Assembly (NCBI RefSeq): GCF_902833905.1
Contig: NZ_CADFGP010000011.1
Span: 124,001 to 188,000, forward strand
DNA length: 64,000 bases
From: Paraburkholderia tuberum STM678
GTDB lineage: Bacteria; Pseudomonadota; Gammaproteobacteria; Burkholderiales; Burkholderiaceae
Direction: 5' to 3'
Part shown: piece by piece, positions 24,830 to 33,725 of the stretch
Layout: the number at the start of each line of letters is the position of its first letter
Numbering within the stretch: the first letter of the stretch is position 1
Made by a program: the position numbers and the translations under genes
The notes under the pieces: model-generated
What the model saw: the letters and a program-made list of their open reading frames with translations, nothing else
Database searches by the model: none
What the model was told of the DNA's origin: nothing

Positions 24830-26530
24830 ATGGCTGACTATCTTGCTGACATCGATCCCGACAGGTTGAACTTCCTTGGGATCTTCGGGCTGTTGATTGG
24901 CGGCCTCGCGCTGTTTCTTCTCGGTCTGGAGTTCTTGACCGGCGGCCTGAAGGCGATCGCGGGATCGAAACTGCAGTCGCTGATCGGCGTGCTGACCGCA
25001 AGCCGGTTTCGCGGCGTGGTGGCGGGCGCCGTCGTGACCGCGCTGCTGAATTCGTCGACCATCACGACGGTGCTGATGGTCGGTTTCGTGTCCGCCGGCC
25101 TGATGACGTTGACCCAGGCGGTGCCGATGATCATGGGCGCGAACATCGGCTCGACCATCACCGCGCAGATCATCGCCTTCGACGTTTCGCGTCTGACGCC
25201 GTACATGCTGTCGATCGGCTTCGTGCTGCACGCGTTTGCCCCGCGCGAGCTGCTGCGGCAGATCGGACGCGTCGTAATGGGGCTAGGACTGCTGTTCATG
25301 GGCATCCAGCTGATGGGCGAGTCCACGCATCCGCTGCGCACCTATCAGCCGTTCATCGACGCGATGCAGGACATGCGCAATCCGCTCGTCGGCGTCATCG
25401 TGGGGGCGGTCTTCACCGCGGTTGTGCAAAGCTCGGCGGCGACGCTCGCGGTCGTGATTGCGTTGAGCGGCCAGGGCTTGATGCCGCTCGAAGCCGCCAT
25501 CACGCTGATTCTCGGCGCGAATGTCGGCACCTGCGGCACGGCACTGCTCGCCTCGATCGGCAAGCCACCGGAAGCGTTGCAGGTCGGCGTCGTGCATCTG
25601 ATCTTCAATGTGCTCGGCGTCGTGATTGCGCTCTTCCTGATTCCGCAGATGGCGGAGGTCGTGCGCTGGATATCGCCGTCGCATCCGGAACTGCAAGGGC
25701 TTGCGCGCCTCGCTGCCGAAGCGCCGCGTCAGGTAGCCAATGTGCATACGCTGTTCAGCGTGGCGAACACGCTGCTGCTGATCTGGTTTGCCGGTCCGAT
25801 CGCGCGGCTCGCGCAACTGGTCGTGCCGAAGCGCGCGAAGGCCGCCAAACCCGCGGGTGATCCGCAGTATCTCGACGAGACGTCGCTGGCGGTGCCGGCG
25901 CTTGCACTGCAACGCGTGCGTATCGAGCTGACCCGGCTCGGCGCGCAGGTGCTCGACGTTGTGCAACGCGGCTCGCAAATAGTGTCGACCGGCACGATGG
26001 AAGAGATCAATCAGATGCTCGATCAGGACAAGGAAAGCGACCGGCTGGCCTTCGAGATTCTTCAATATATCGGCCGCCTGTCGCAGCGGCAGCACTCGGA
26101 GGAAGAAGGTCAGCAGGTGGTCGGCTATACGCAGGTCACGAGTCATCTGGAGAGCATCAGCGGCATTGTCGGCATGACGCTGATGACGGTCGGACAACAA
26201 CGAATGACGCAGCAGATCGATCTGCTGCGTCTGCGCGATGCGGCGACCACGCAGTTTTCCGAGGCGGTGATCCGCAATCTCGAGCAGGCGATCCGCACGA
26301 TTGCGACGAGCGATCCGGAAGAGGTCGCGAAGGTCGTCGACGCGAAGGCCGGCATCGACAAGCTCGCCGCGACCGCGCGTCAGGTCGTGCTCGCGAAGCT
26401 TCAACTGGCGGACAAGGCGGACGTGGTCACGTTCCGGATCGCCATGGATCTGATCGAGCAGGGCCGGCAGATCGCGCAGTTCGCGCGGGCCATTGCGAAA
26501 AATGTGGCAGCGCTTCAAGAGCTGCAATAA
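24830..26530 (+). CDS. Na/Pi cotransporter family protein with PhoU-like tail
   Basis: A 566-residue membrane protein. The first ~330 residues hold the two inverted NptA/PNaS repeats with LNSSTITTVLMVGFV and VQSSAATLAVVIALSG and the matching MGANIGSTITAQ and LGANVGTCGTALL loops. The C-terminal ~200 residues form a soluble helical PhoU-like domain. The family imports phosphate with sodium, or in some bacteria controls phosphate balance. ATG 24830 is chosen because the domain starts there; the frame stays open upstream without a signal. Monocistronic by context. Confidence 0.9.
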   Translation: MADYLADIDPDRLNFLGIFGLLIGGLALFLLGLEFLTGGLKAIAGSKLQSLIGVLTASRFRGVVAGAVVTALLNSSTITTVLMVGFVSAGLMTLTQAVPMIMGANIGSTITAQIIAFDVSRLTPYMLSIGFVLHAFAPRELLRQIGRVVMGLGLLFMGIQLMGESTHPLRTYQPFIDAMQDMRNPLVGVIVGAVFTAVVQSSAATLAVVIALSGQGLMPLEAAITLILGANVGTCGTALLASIGKPPEALQVGVVHLIFNVLGVVIALFLIPQMAEVVRWISPSHPELQGLARLAAEAPRQVANVHTLFSVANTLLLIWFAGPIARLAQLVVPKRAKAAKPAGDPQYLDETSLAVPALALQRVRIELTRLGAQVLDVVQRGSQIVSTGTMEEINQMLDQDKESDRLAFEILQYIGRLSQRQHSEEEGQQVVGYTQVTSHLESISGIVGMTLMTVGQQRMTQQIDLLRLRDAATTQFSEAVIRNLEQAIRTIATSDPEEVAKVVDAKAGIDKLAATARQVVLAKLQLADKADVVTFRIAMDLIEQGRQIAQFARAIAKNVAALQELQ

Positions 26531-26618
26531 CGCGCGACGCATGATTGGAGATCGATATATTCGCGCAAAGTGATCGCCAGCACACGGACGTTGGGGTTGC
26601 ACGAGCTCTAAACTTGTG

Positions 26619-26686
26619 GCGTGTCATCCTCGTGACACGCTTTCAAAGAGAGTGGGATTGCCCGCCTTTGCTGTGCGGGCTTTTTT
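26619..26686 (+). ncRNA. Candidate small RNA or long 3' UTR
   Basis: Two stem-loops lie in a gene-free stretch: GCGTGTCA/TGACACGC (26619-26626 with 26633-26640) and, 20 bases on, a classic terminator stem. Such a pair with a T6 tail is typical of an Hfq-type small RNA, but no clear promoter is seen, so it may be only the end of the transporter transcript. Confidence 0.35.
26660..26686 (+). terminator. Intrinsic terminator
   Basis: GCCCGC (26660-26665) pairs with GCGGGC (26675-26680) around a 9-base loop, followed by six Ts (26681-26686). It ends the transcript coming from the Na/Pi cotransporter gene or a small RNA. Confidence 0.85.
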
Positions 26687-26859
26687 CGCCTCGCGCGTGT
26701 TGTGGTATCAGTAGTCAAGGCGCGGCGGTGAAGTCGATCGTGCGACGACCCACGGTAGCTCGCACAATAAGCAACGCCTGAAGCGATTTAACACACGCCG
26801 CATCCATAATTTGATAGCCTTTGTCGCAGCAGAGCATTGAACTCAAGGAGGGCTTCACC

Positions 26860-27132
26860 ATGATAAGGTGGCTTGCTAACTGGGCTTCACAACATGCTCC
26901 TACTCCCGAGAAACAGGCCGAACGCGCGCTGAACAACTTGCGCATGGAACTGTTTCAGGCCGAACAGCTCGTGCTCGACGCACAGCTGCGTGCCGATTAC
27001 TATCGGGCTCGCCTGACCTTCCTCGAAGAAGTCACGAGAAAGGGAATCGAACAGGTATCGGACGAACGCAAGGCTCCTCTGGAGCCTCCCCAGCCGTTGC
27101 GGCCGGGACTCAAGCTCACCGCGGCGCAATAG
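26860..27132 (+). CDS. Small coiled-coil protein of unknown function
   Basis: A 90-residue soluble protein. ATG 26860 follows a strong AAGGAGGG site; an earlier in-frame start at 26821 lacks one. The middle (about residues 18-65) is a long amphipathic helix, EKQAERALNNLRMELFQAEQ onward, likely a coiled coil, and the tail is proline-rich. I do not know the family. It converges with the DUF3597 gene across a strong hairpin. Confidence 0.7.
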   Translation: MIRWLANWASQHAPTPEKQAERALNNLRMELFQAEQLVLDAQLRADYYRARLTFLEEVTRKGIEQVSDERKAPLEPPQPLRPGLKLTAAQ

Positions 27133-27274
27133 CCGCGTCTATTCCATCGCAATGTGTTCCGTCACCCGCGTTTCGATACGTGGGCTGATGGCAATCGTGC
27201 TGTCGCGGGCGCGTGCAGTGCGCGCTCTCGATAGTCGATTGTGTGAGCATTGATTGCCGAGCGGAGAAGTGTCC

Positions 27275-27307
27275 GGTTGCCCGGTTTCGTGCTTCGACCG
27301 GGCAACC
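27275..27307. terminator. Hairpin between convergent genes
   Basis: GGTTGCCCGGT (27275-27285) pairs perfectly with ACCGGGCAACC (27297-27307) around an 11-base loop. A T5 run lies about 16 bases after it on the plus strand. It probably ends both converging transcripts. Confidence 0.6.
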
Positions 27308-27382
27308 TGGACTGAGGGTTTGATTTTTACTGCTCGACTTCCACGGCGCCTCGCTTACTGCGAAACGCCTGCTTCGTCCTGC

Positions 27383-27784
27383 TTAACTTGCCAGATCGGG
27401 CGGCAGCTTGCCGCCGTTTGCCGCGAGCGCCTGCATCACCTGCTTGTGCAGCCAGATGTTCATGCTCGCGGAGTCGTTCATGTCCCCGCTGTACTTCAAT
27501 TCCTGCGCAAGTTGCTTGCGGTGTTCGAGACTGCTGTCGACGCCGAGTGCCTTCATCGTGTCGACAATCGACGTACGCCAGTTCAACGTCTGTCCGCTTT
27601 CGCTGACGAGTTGATCCATCACGGCGGCCACGTCGACGTCGGTCAGCGGCGCGGGCGCGGCGGGAGCGCTGGGCGTCGCGGCTTGCGCGGCGGCCGGGTC
27701 GGGGGTGGGTTCTGTCGCGGGGGGAGGTTGGTCCGGCTTCGCTTTGCCGAACAGCTTGTGCACGATGTCACCAAAAATACTCAT
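27383..27784 (-). CDS. DUF3597 domain protein
   Basis: A 133-residue cytoplasmic protein: a short amphipathic head (MSIFGDIVHKLFGKAK), a Pro/Ala/Thr-rich linker (about residues 17-47) and a folded domain of about 80 residues with VDVAAVMDQLVSESGQ, NWRTSIVDTMKALGVDSS and MNIWLHKQVMQALAANGGKL. The latter two are typical of DUF3597. Known structures suggest a LysM-like or small helical fold but no activity. The start at 27784 is chosen over an upstream one because the domain head begins there. Confidence 0.82.
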   Translation of the reverse strand: MSIFGDIVHKLFGKAKPDQPPPATEPTPDPAAAQAATPSAPAAPAPLTDVDVAAVMDQLVSESGQTLNWRTSIVDTMKALGVDSSLEHRKQLAQELKYSGDMNDSASMNIWLHKQVMQALAANGGKLPPDLAS

Positions 27785-28003
27785 TTCCGAAATCTCCGCG
27801 GTTGAATAACGAATGCGAGTGGGGGCGCTCGCAGGACATACCCCCACTATGCTACGCGATCTACCACGGTGAAAAACGTAATATTTTGTCAACCCGTCGA
27901 CTGCTCGTATTGGTCCGCGCGCAATGATCCTGACACGACTTAGCCCGCGTCACGTCAACATGACGCTGTGCGTGGTTGATGGAACGAGAAAAACATCATT
28001 GCG

Positions 28004-28798
28004 TCACGAGCCGCTGAACCAGTTGTATCCCTGGTTCTCCCAATAGCCGCCCGGATACTGGTTCGTGATTTCGATAGCGACGACATGCTTGGGATTCTTG
28101 AAGCCGAGCTTGGTCGGCACACGCAGCCTCATCGGGAAACCATACTTCGGCGGCAGCACGTCACCGTCGTAAGTCAGCGTGAGCAGCGTCTGCGGGTGGA
28201 GCGCGGTCGGCATGTCGATGCTCGTCCAGTAGTTGTAGTCCGCGCAATGAAGCGACACGTACTTTGCACTCGTGTCCGCGCCCGCGCGGCGCAGGAATTC
28301 GGAAAAGCGCACGCCGCCCCAGCGACCGATCGCGCTCCATCCTTCGACACAGATAAGACGCGTGATCTGGCTTTCCTGCGGCAGCGCGCGCAGTTCGTCG
28401 AGCGTCCACGTACGCTTGCCGTGCGCGAGGCCGCTGACCTGCAGACGGTAGGTCGCGGCATCGATCTCGGGCACCTCGTCGACGCCATAGAACGCATTGA
28501 ACGGAAACGGCCGTGTGATCATCGATGCCGGATACGTGGGTGCCAGCTTGTTCGGATCGAACAGCAGTGCCTGCACGTCGTCGTTGAAGAACGAGATGCG
28601 GCGCAGCGCGGTATTCACCGCCTTGTCGTCGGTCAGATCGCAACCGGATAGCAGCGCGATGCCGCCTAACGTCAGCAGCCGCCGGCCGAACAGCCGGCGC
28701 GCAGGCGATTTGAGTTCGCGCTGAGCATCGCGAATGATCGATTCGCCATGCGTCGCGAGGAAGGTGCCTTGTTGCGCGGTTCGTTTTCGGATCGTCAT
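28004..28798 (-). CDS. Molybdopterin-dependent oxidoreductase (MsrP/sulfite-oxidase-like)
   Basis: A 264-residue protein of the sulfite oxidase fold. The molybdenum-binding cysteine is in TRLICVEGWSAIGRWGG, with the family stretches YVSLHCADYNYWTSIDM and YGFPMRLRVPTKLGFKNPKHV. Residues 34-53 form an export signal with an arginine pair and a final Gly-Cys (RRLLTLGGIALLSGC), which could be Tat and lipoprotein-like, so it likely works in the periplasm. The cytochrome b gene is directly upstream with a 3-base gap, giving an enzyme plus electron carrier pair. The pairing resembles MsrPQ, but the partner is not MsrQ. Confidence 0.85.
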   Translation of the reverse strand: MTIRKRTAQQGTFLATHGESIIRDAQRELKSPARRLFGRRLLTLGGIALLSGCDLTDDKAVNTALRRISFFNDDVQALLFDPNKLAPTYPASMITRPFPFNAFYGVDEVPEIDAATYRLQVSGLAHGKRTWTLDELRALPQESQITRLICVEGWSAIGRWGGVRFSEFLRRAGADTSAKYVSLHCADYNYWTSIDMPTALHPQTLLTLTYDGDVLPPKYGFPMRLRVPTKLGFKNPKHVVAIEITNQYPGGYWENQGYNWFSGS

Positions 28799-28801
28799 GA
28801 T

Positions 28802-29422
28802 TTACCGTCCGCGTAGCATCAACAGCAGCGAGCGGGGCACGAGCGCAACCATCGCGAGGTGAATGACGAAAAACGCCACCAGGACGCTCATACACATGAA
28901 GTGCACCACGCGCGCGTTGTCATATCCGCCCATCAGCGTGCGCAGCAGTGGGAACTGCACCGACTTCCAAATGGCGAGCCCCGACAACACGATCAGCAGG
29001 ATGTCGGCGATCACGACGAGATAGGCGAGCTTTTGCACCGAGTTGTAGTGCGCGAGGTCGTCGTGTTTCAGGCGCCCGCTCAGCGCAGCGAGCAGATCGA
29101 CGACCAACTGTTTCGGCCGGACAGGCAGCAGCTTGCGTCGAAAGCGTCCGGTCGCCAGATTCAGCGCCAGATAGACGATGAAATTGGCGACCAGCAGCCA
29201 CATCACTGCGAAATGCCATTGCAGCGCGCCGGCGAGCCAGCCGCCAAGCGTGATCGAAGGTGGAAACTCAATTGCGGGAAAGATCGGCGACGCGTCGTAG
29301 ATCTGCCAGCCGCTCATTACCATCAGCACGACCGCGACGGCATTGATCCAGTGCGTAATTCGCACCCATCCGGGTTGAACCATGTTGTGCCTCAAGACCA
29401 CTCCATGCTCGTTGACAATCAT
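28802..29422 (-). CDS. Membrane cytochrome b (cytochrome b561/hydrogenase type)
   Basis: A 206-residue four-helix membrane protein with heme histidines in VRITHWINAVAVVLM, LQWHFAVMWLL and VVHFMCMSVLVAFFVIHLAMV. It belongs to the di-heme cytochrome b family serving hydrogenases, formate dehydrogenases and YedY-like enzymes. It should pass electrons between the quinone pool and the molybdopterin enzyme encoded next. The start at 29422 (MIVNEHG) gives the usual short head; ATG 29383 with GAGG upstream is the alternative. Confidence 0.88.
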   Translation of the reverse strand: MIVNEHGVVLRHNMVQPGWVRITHWINAVAVVLMVMSGWQIYDASPIFPAIEFPPSITLGGWLAGALQWHFAVMWLLVANFIVYLALNLATGRFRRKLLPVRPKQLVVDLLAALSGRLKHDDLAHYNSVQKLAYLVVIADILLIVLSGLAIWKSVQFPLLRTLMGGYDNARVVHFMCMSVLVAFFVIHLAMVALVPRSLLLMLRGR

Positions 29423-30271
29423 TCCGGTGCCGCGGAAGCCGTCAACGGGATGCCGTCGGCGCCGGTATGGGGCCGCAGGCAGGATCGGGCGACGAGGTAC
29501 GCTGCGAGCGTCTGACTGGCATTGCGCCCGAAGCGGTATCGCGATCGATCGACGGTTATTCCGTCGTGTCTGAAATCTTTTCGTTCTTGCTATCGACTTT
29601 CAATGACGATGCACATCGCGCAGGAAGGCCGTCCCGCCGCATGGGAAACGCAGCATACGACATTCCTGACTACGGACGGACGCTGGCTCGAAGGTTGCAG
29701 CGCGGAAGGGGTGTCGCAGCACCCTGAGCCGGGTAGCGCACAACGGTAATTGAGTACCAGCCGGCCGGTCTCGCGAGGCCGGCTCAGCCCGAAGCGGAAT
29801 GGCCATAGCACGGTCATGCCGCTTTTTTTTGTGCTCTTTTTGCGCGGGGCAAATCCGCTACCAGCGCGGCGCATCCATGTTGATCGGAAAAGCGGGGCGT
29901 CTCACTGCCGTTCTATGCGAGTTCATTCCCGCTTCATCTGTTCTGTTTATCGGGGTGTGCACCGGCAGGCGTTCGAAAAGCCCGCTTCGAAGGGCCGTGG
30001 CTCTGGCTTGAACGCTTGTCCAGCGGGGCTTTGCGCGAATCGGACGGGCTTCGCCGATGCTATGCGGAACGCTGAGAATGCGGATACTCGCATCGACCCA
30101 ATGGTTAACCCGCGCTTTGGCCCGCGAAGGACGAAACGTACCTTCATGCCAGTTATTTGAGTAAGCCGTGTAGGAGCCCATCGCCACGATGGAGACGGAG
30201 TCGACGTACTTTGCGAAGCTAACCCGCTTCGAGCGCGCGATGAGACCAATGAAGGAGACAGGAGAGTTTTG
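29423..30271. other. Long gene-poor stretch with terminator
   Basis: About 850 bases with no gene I can support. Several open frames of 60-140 codons on both strands lack ribosome sites and read as random, rich in Arg, Ser and Cys. One short frame (29603-29749, product starting MTMHIAQEGRPAAWE) is just possible. A terminator lies at 29793-29830. The right end carries the promoter region of the broken transporter gene. Confidence 0.5.
29793..29830 (+). terminator. Intrinsic terminator, no clear gene upstream
   Basis: AGCGGAATGGCC (29793-29804) pairs with GGTCATGCCGCT (29811-29822) with two mismatches and is followed by eight Ts (29823-29830). A strong terminator on the plus strand with no convincing gene before it suggests an unseen small gene or RNA at about 29600-29790. 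Confidence 0.7.
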
Positions 30272-31068
30272 ATGACCAGTACTACCAGCGGTAACAGGAT
30301 TGATATCAAGAAGTTCATCGACGAACGGTCGATTTCGCCCTACCAGTGGCTATTGGTCGTGCTGTGTTTTCTGATCGTGACCGCCGACGGCATGGACGTC
30401 GCGATCATGGGTTTCGTCGCGCCTTCCATCATTCATGACTGGGCGATTTCGCGCCCCGAATTCGGACTCGTGATGAGCGCGGCGCCGATCGGTCTCGTGA
30501 TTGGCGCATTGTTCGCGGGTCCGGCATCGGACCGCATCGGCCGCAAGTGGGTGCTGATTACGTCGGTGTTTCTGTTCGGCGTGTTCACGATCGCGACTGC
30601 ATTCGCGCAATCGCCGTTTTCGATGGCAGCATTGCGTTTGCTCAGCGGTGTCGGTCTCGGCGCCGCGATGCCGAACTCGACGACGCTGCTGTCCGAGTAC
30701 GCACCGCAACGCAAGCGCGCGCTGCTGATCACCGTGATGTTCACGGGCTTCAATCTCGGCTCGGCATTGATCGGCTTCGCGGCCGGCTGGCTGATTCCGG
30801 TTCACGGCTGGCCGGTCTGAACGCATTTGCACCCGGCCGCTACCCGACCGTTGCGCGTGCGACTGGTGTGAGCTGGATGCTCGGCATGGGCCGCTTCGGC
30901 AGTATCTTCGGCTCGGCGATCGGCGGCGCGCTGCTCGGCTTCGGCTGGCAGTTCGGCGCGATCCTGGCGATGCTCGCGATCCCCGCCACACTCGCCGCTA
31001 TCGCCATCCTGGTGAGCCAGCGTGTGGCCGGCGCCGAAACGGTGGCGCAGCCGAATATCGCGCATTGA
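30272..31068 (+). pseudogene. Aromatic-acid MFS transporter with internal deletion
   Basis: Ends of one aromatic acid:H+ symporter (AAHS type, about 450 residues when whole). The first part, 30272-30820, encodes about 180 residues with ITADGMDV-type helix 1 (TADGMDVAIMGF), the loop GPASDRIGRKW and LRLLSGVGLGAAMPN, up to PVHGWPV and a stop. In another frame, GLNAFAPGRYPTVARATGVS and SWMLGMGRFGSIFGSAIGG continue the last two or three helices to 31068. Some 170-190 middle residues are missing at about 30812. It leads a LigJ-LigK operon, so it probably imported the aromatic acid. AGGAGA precedes ATG 30272. Confidence 0.85.
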
Positions 31069-31139
31069 GGCGTGAGGCAACGCGGCGCGCGTGCGTTTCG
31101 CGGGCGCCGCTGGATAAATTCATCTACTGAGGAATCACG

Positions 31140-32165
31140 GTGATCATCGACATTCACGGACACTACACCACCGCGCCGAAAGCGTTGGAGACGTGGCGTA
31201 ACCGCCAGATCGCAGGCATCAACAGTCCTTCCGGGATGCCGAAGGGGTCGGAATTGCAGATCAGCGACGACGAGCTGCGCGAGTCGATCGAAAACAACCA
31301 GTTGAAACTGATGCGCGAGCGCGGCCTCGATCTGACGATCTTCAGTCCGCGCGCGAGCTTCATGGCGCACCACATCGGCGACTTCGAAATCTCGAGCACG
31401 TGGGCCGCGATCTGCAACGAACTGTGCTATCGCGTGAGCCGGCTGTTTCCCGAGAACTTCGTGCCGGCCGCGATGCTGCCGCAAAGTCCGGGTGTCGATC
31501 CGGCCACCTGTATTCCTGAACTCGTCAAATGCGTCGAGCAGTACGGCAATGTCGCGATCAACCTGAATCCCGATCCGTCGGGCGGCCACTGGACCAGCCC
31601 GCCGTTGTCGGACCGTTCCTGGTATCCGATCTACGAGAAGATGGTCGAGTACGACATTCCCGCGATGATTCACGTGAGCACGAGCTGCAACGCGTGCTTC
31701 CACACCACCGGGTCGCACTACCTGAATGCGGATACCACCGCGTTCATGCAATGCCTGACCTCGGACCTGTTTCGCGATTTCCCGACGCTGCGTTTCGTGA
31801 TTCCGCACGGCGGCGGTGCGGTGCCGTATCACTGGGGTCGTTTCCGCGGCCTCGCGCAGGAACTGAAAAAGCCCTTGCTGAAAGACCATCTGCTGAACAA
31901 CGTGTTCTTCGACACCTGTGTCTATCATCAGCCGGGTATCGACCTGCTCACGCGCGTGATTCCCGTGGACAACATCCTGTTCGCGAGCGAAATGATCGGC
32001 GCGGTGCGCGGCGTCGATCCGGAAACCGGTCACTATTTCGACGACACGAAGCGCTACGTCGAAGCCGCGGATATGAATCCGGAGCAGCGCTACAAGATCT
32101 ACGAAGGTAACGCGCGGCGCGTCTATCCGCGTCTCGACGCGTTGCTGAAAACGAAGGGGCTGTGA
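31140..32165 (+). CDS. ligJ: 4-oxalomesaconate hydratase
   Basis: A 341-residue amidohydrolase-fold hydratase of the protocatechuate 4,5-cleavage and gallate pathways, making 4-carboxy-4-hydroxy-2-oxoadipate. The sequence matches LigJ along its length: [16 protein letters not shown] with the metal histidines, [50 protein letters not shown] and [17 protein letters not shown] 31140 has GAGGA before it. Its stop is next to ligK. The ring-cleavage dioxygenase and lactone hydrolase genes are not in the window. Confidence 0.92.
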   Translation: MIIDIHGHYTTAPKALETWRNRQIAGINSPSGMPKGSELQISDDELRESIENNQLKLMRERGLDLTIFSPRASFMAHHIGDFEISSTWAAICNELCYRVSRLFPENFVPAAMLPQSPGVDPATCIPELVKCVEQYGNVAINLNPDPSGGHWTSPPLSDRSWYPIYEKMVEYDIPAMIHVSTSCNACFHTTGSHYLNADTTAFMQCLTSDLFRDFPTLRFVIPHGGGAVPYHWGRFRGLAQELKKPLLKDHLLNNVFFDTCVYHQPGIDLLTRVIPVDNILFASEMIGAVRGVDPETGHYFDDTKRYVEAADMNPEQRYKIYEGNARRVYPRLDALLKTKGL

Positions 32166-32167
32166 TC

Positions 32168-32851
32168 ATGTATGAAATCGGAGTCGTCTATCGCAACATC
32201 CAGCGCGCGGATGCGGAGGTGGCAGCGAAACTCGGCGCGCTCGGTTCGGCCACCGTGCATGAAGCCATGGGCCGCACGGGCCTGCTCCAACCGTATATGC
32301 GCCCGATCTATACCGGCGCGCGCACGAGCGGCACGGCCGTCACGGTGCTGCTGCAACCGGGCGATAACTGGATGCTGCACGTCGCGGCCGAACAGATCCG
32401 GCCGGGCGACGTCGTCGTCGCCGGCGTCACCGCACAGAGCACCGACGGTTACTTCGGCGATCTGCTGGCCACGAGCTTCAAGGCGCGCGGCGCTCATGCG
32501 TTGATCATCGACGCCGGCGTGCGCGACGTCAGCGTGTTGAGCGAAATGAACTTCCCGGTCTGGAGCAAGGCGATTTCCGCGAAAGGCACGGTCAAGGCGA
32601 CGCTCGGCTCGGTGAACATTCCGGTCGTGTGCGCGGGTGCGTTGGTCACACCGGGCGACGTCGTCGTTGCCGATGAGGACGGCGTGGTCGTGGTGCCGGC
32701 GGCCGCCGCGCAAGCCGTGCTCGACAAGGCTGCGGCGCGCGAGGCCAATGAAGCCGGGAAGCGCGCGAAACTCGCCTCTGGGGTGCTCGGTCTCGACATG
32801 TACAACATGCGCGGGCCGCTCGAGCAGGCCGGACTGCGTTACAAGGACTGA
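32168..32851 (+). CDS. ligK: 4-carboxy-4-hydroxy-2-oxoadipate aldolase
   Basis: A 227-residue class II aldolase of the RraA-like fold that splits the LigJ product into pyruvate and oxaloacetate. Family stretches: [61 protein letters not shown] (catalytic Arg-Asp) and [22 protein letters not shown] 32168 fits known proteins; GTG 32162, which overlaps the ligJ stop, is also possible. With LigJ it forms the last two steps of the meta-cleavage pathway. Confidence 0.92.
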   Translation: MYEIGVVYRNIQRADAEVAAKLGALGSATVHEAMGRTGLLQPYMRPIYTGARTSGTAVTVLLQPGDNWMLHVAAEQIRPGDVVVAGVTAQSTDGYFGDLLATSFKARGAHALIIDAGVRDVSVLSEMNFPVWSKAISAKGTVKATLGSVNIPVVCAGALVTPGDVVVADEDGVVVVPAAAAQAVLDKAAAREANEAGKRAKLASGVLGLDMYNMRGPLEQAGLRYKD

Positions 32852-32856
32852 CAGGC

Positions 32857-33573
32857 GTGGTCGCAATGATCAACGATCAAGCCACGCGCGGGCCGATCAC
32901 CGGCATTTCGTCGATGGCCATGCGCCAGGTGCTGGCCGGACTCGCCGCGTTCTACGAGCGGCGCACGGGGCAGGGCGTCGCCATCGAATCGGTCGGCGGC
33001 GTCGATGCGGCGCGCCGGGTCGAGGATGGCGAAGTCTTCGACATCGTCGTGCTTGCCGCCGACGCGATCGAGCGGCTCGTGGTGACGGGTTGTGTCGAGG
33101 CGGCGAGCCGCGTCGGGCTCGCGCGCTCCGGCATCGCGGTCGCGGTCGCGGCCGGAGAAACGCACCCGGACATCGCGTCTGAAGCAGCGCTGCGCGACGC
33201 GATTCTCGGTGCGCGCAGCATCGGTTACTCGACGGGGCCGAGCGGCACGCATCTACTGAAGCTGTTCGAACGCTGGGGCATTGGCGGGCAGATCGCTTCG
33301 CGTATCGTGAAGGCGCCGCCGGGTGTGCCGGTCGGCACGCTCGTCGCGCGCGGAGAAGTCGCGCTCGGCTTTCAGCAGATGAGCGAATTGATTCACGTGG
33401 CGGGCATCGACGTGCTCGGCGAGCTTCCGGCCGCCACCCAGTCCACCACGACTTTCACCGCCGCGATCTGCACGGTGGCGCGCCAGCGTGAAGCAGCGCA
33501 GGCGTTGCTGGCGTTTCTGGCCTCGCGCGAGGCCGACGGCGCAAAGCTGCAAAACGGCATGTCACCGGCTTGA
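32857..33573 (+). CDS. ModA-like substrate-binding protein lacking a signal peptide
   Basis: A 238-residue protein with the periplasmic type II binding fold, closest to molybdate-binding ModA (GISSMAMRQVLAGLAAFYER, VDAARRVEDGEVFDIVVLAA, SIGYSTGPSGTHLLKLFERW, VALGFQQMSELIHVAGI). Unlike ModA it starts directly with the fold and shows no export signal. GTG 32857 begins six bases after the ligK stop, so it is in the lig operon. Such signal-less ModA-like proteins recur in aromatic clusters; it may be a cytoplasmic sensor or an enzyme of the pathway. Function unknown. Confidence 0.8.
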   Translation: MVAMINDQATRGPITGISSMAMRQVLAGLAAFYERRTGQGVAIESVGGVDAARRVEDGEVFDIVVLAADAIERLVVTGCVEAASRVGLARSGIAVAVAAGETHPDIASEAALRDAILGARSIGYSTGPSGTHLLKLFERWGIGGQIASRIVKAPPGVPVGTLVARGEVALGFQQMSELIHVAGIDVLGELPAATQSTTTFTAAICTVARQREAAQALLAFLASREADGAKLQNGMSPA

Positions 33574-33725
33574 TGGCGGGCGGCGCTCGCCGCCCAGGCT
33601 TGTGTCCTTGCCTTTTCCGCCTCCATCTCTTTGCGCGAGCGCATGCTCGGCTTCGAAACGCTGACAGCGCCGACCGGCACGCCCGATCGGATGGAGGAGG
33701 CAAAACGCTACGAATGAAAGCGGAT

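Noticed and set aside
29750-30160. A 136-codon plus-strand frame in the long gap
   Set aside because: It runs through a strong terminator, lacks a ribosome site and its product looks random.
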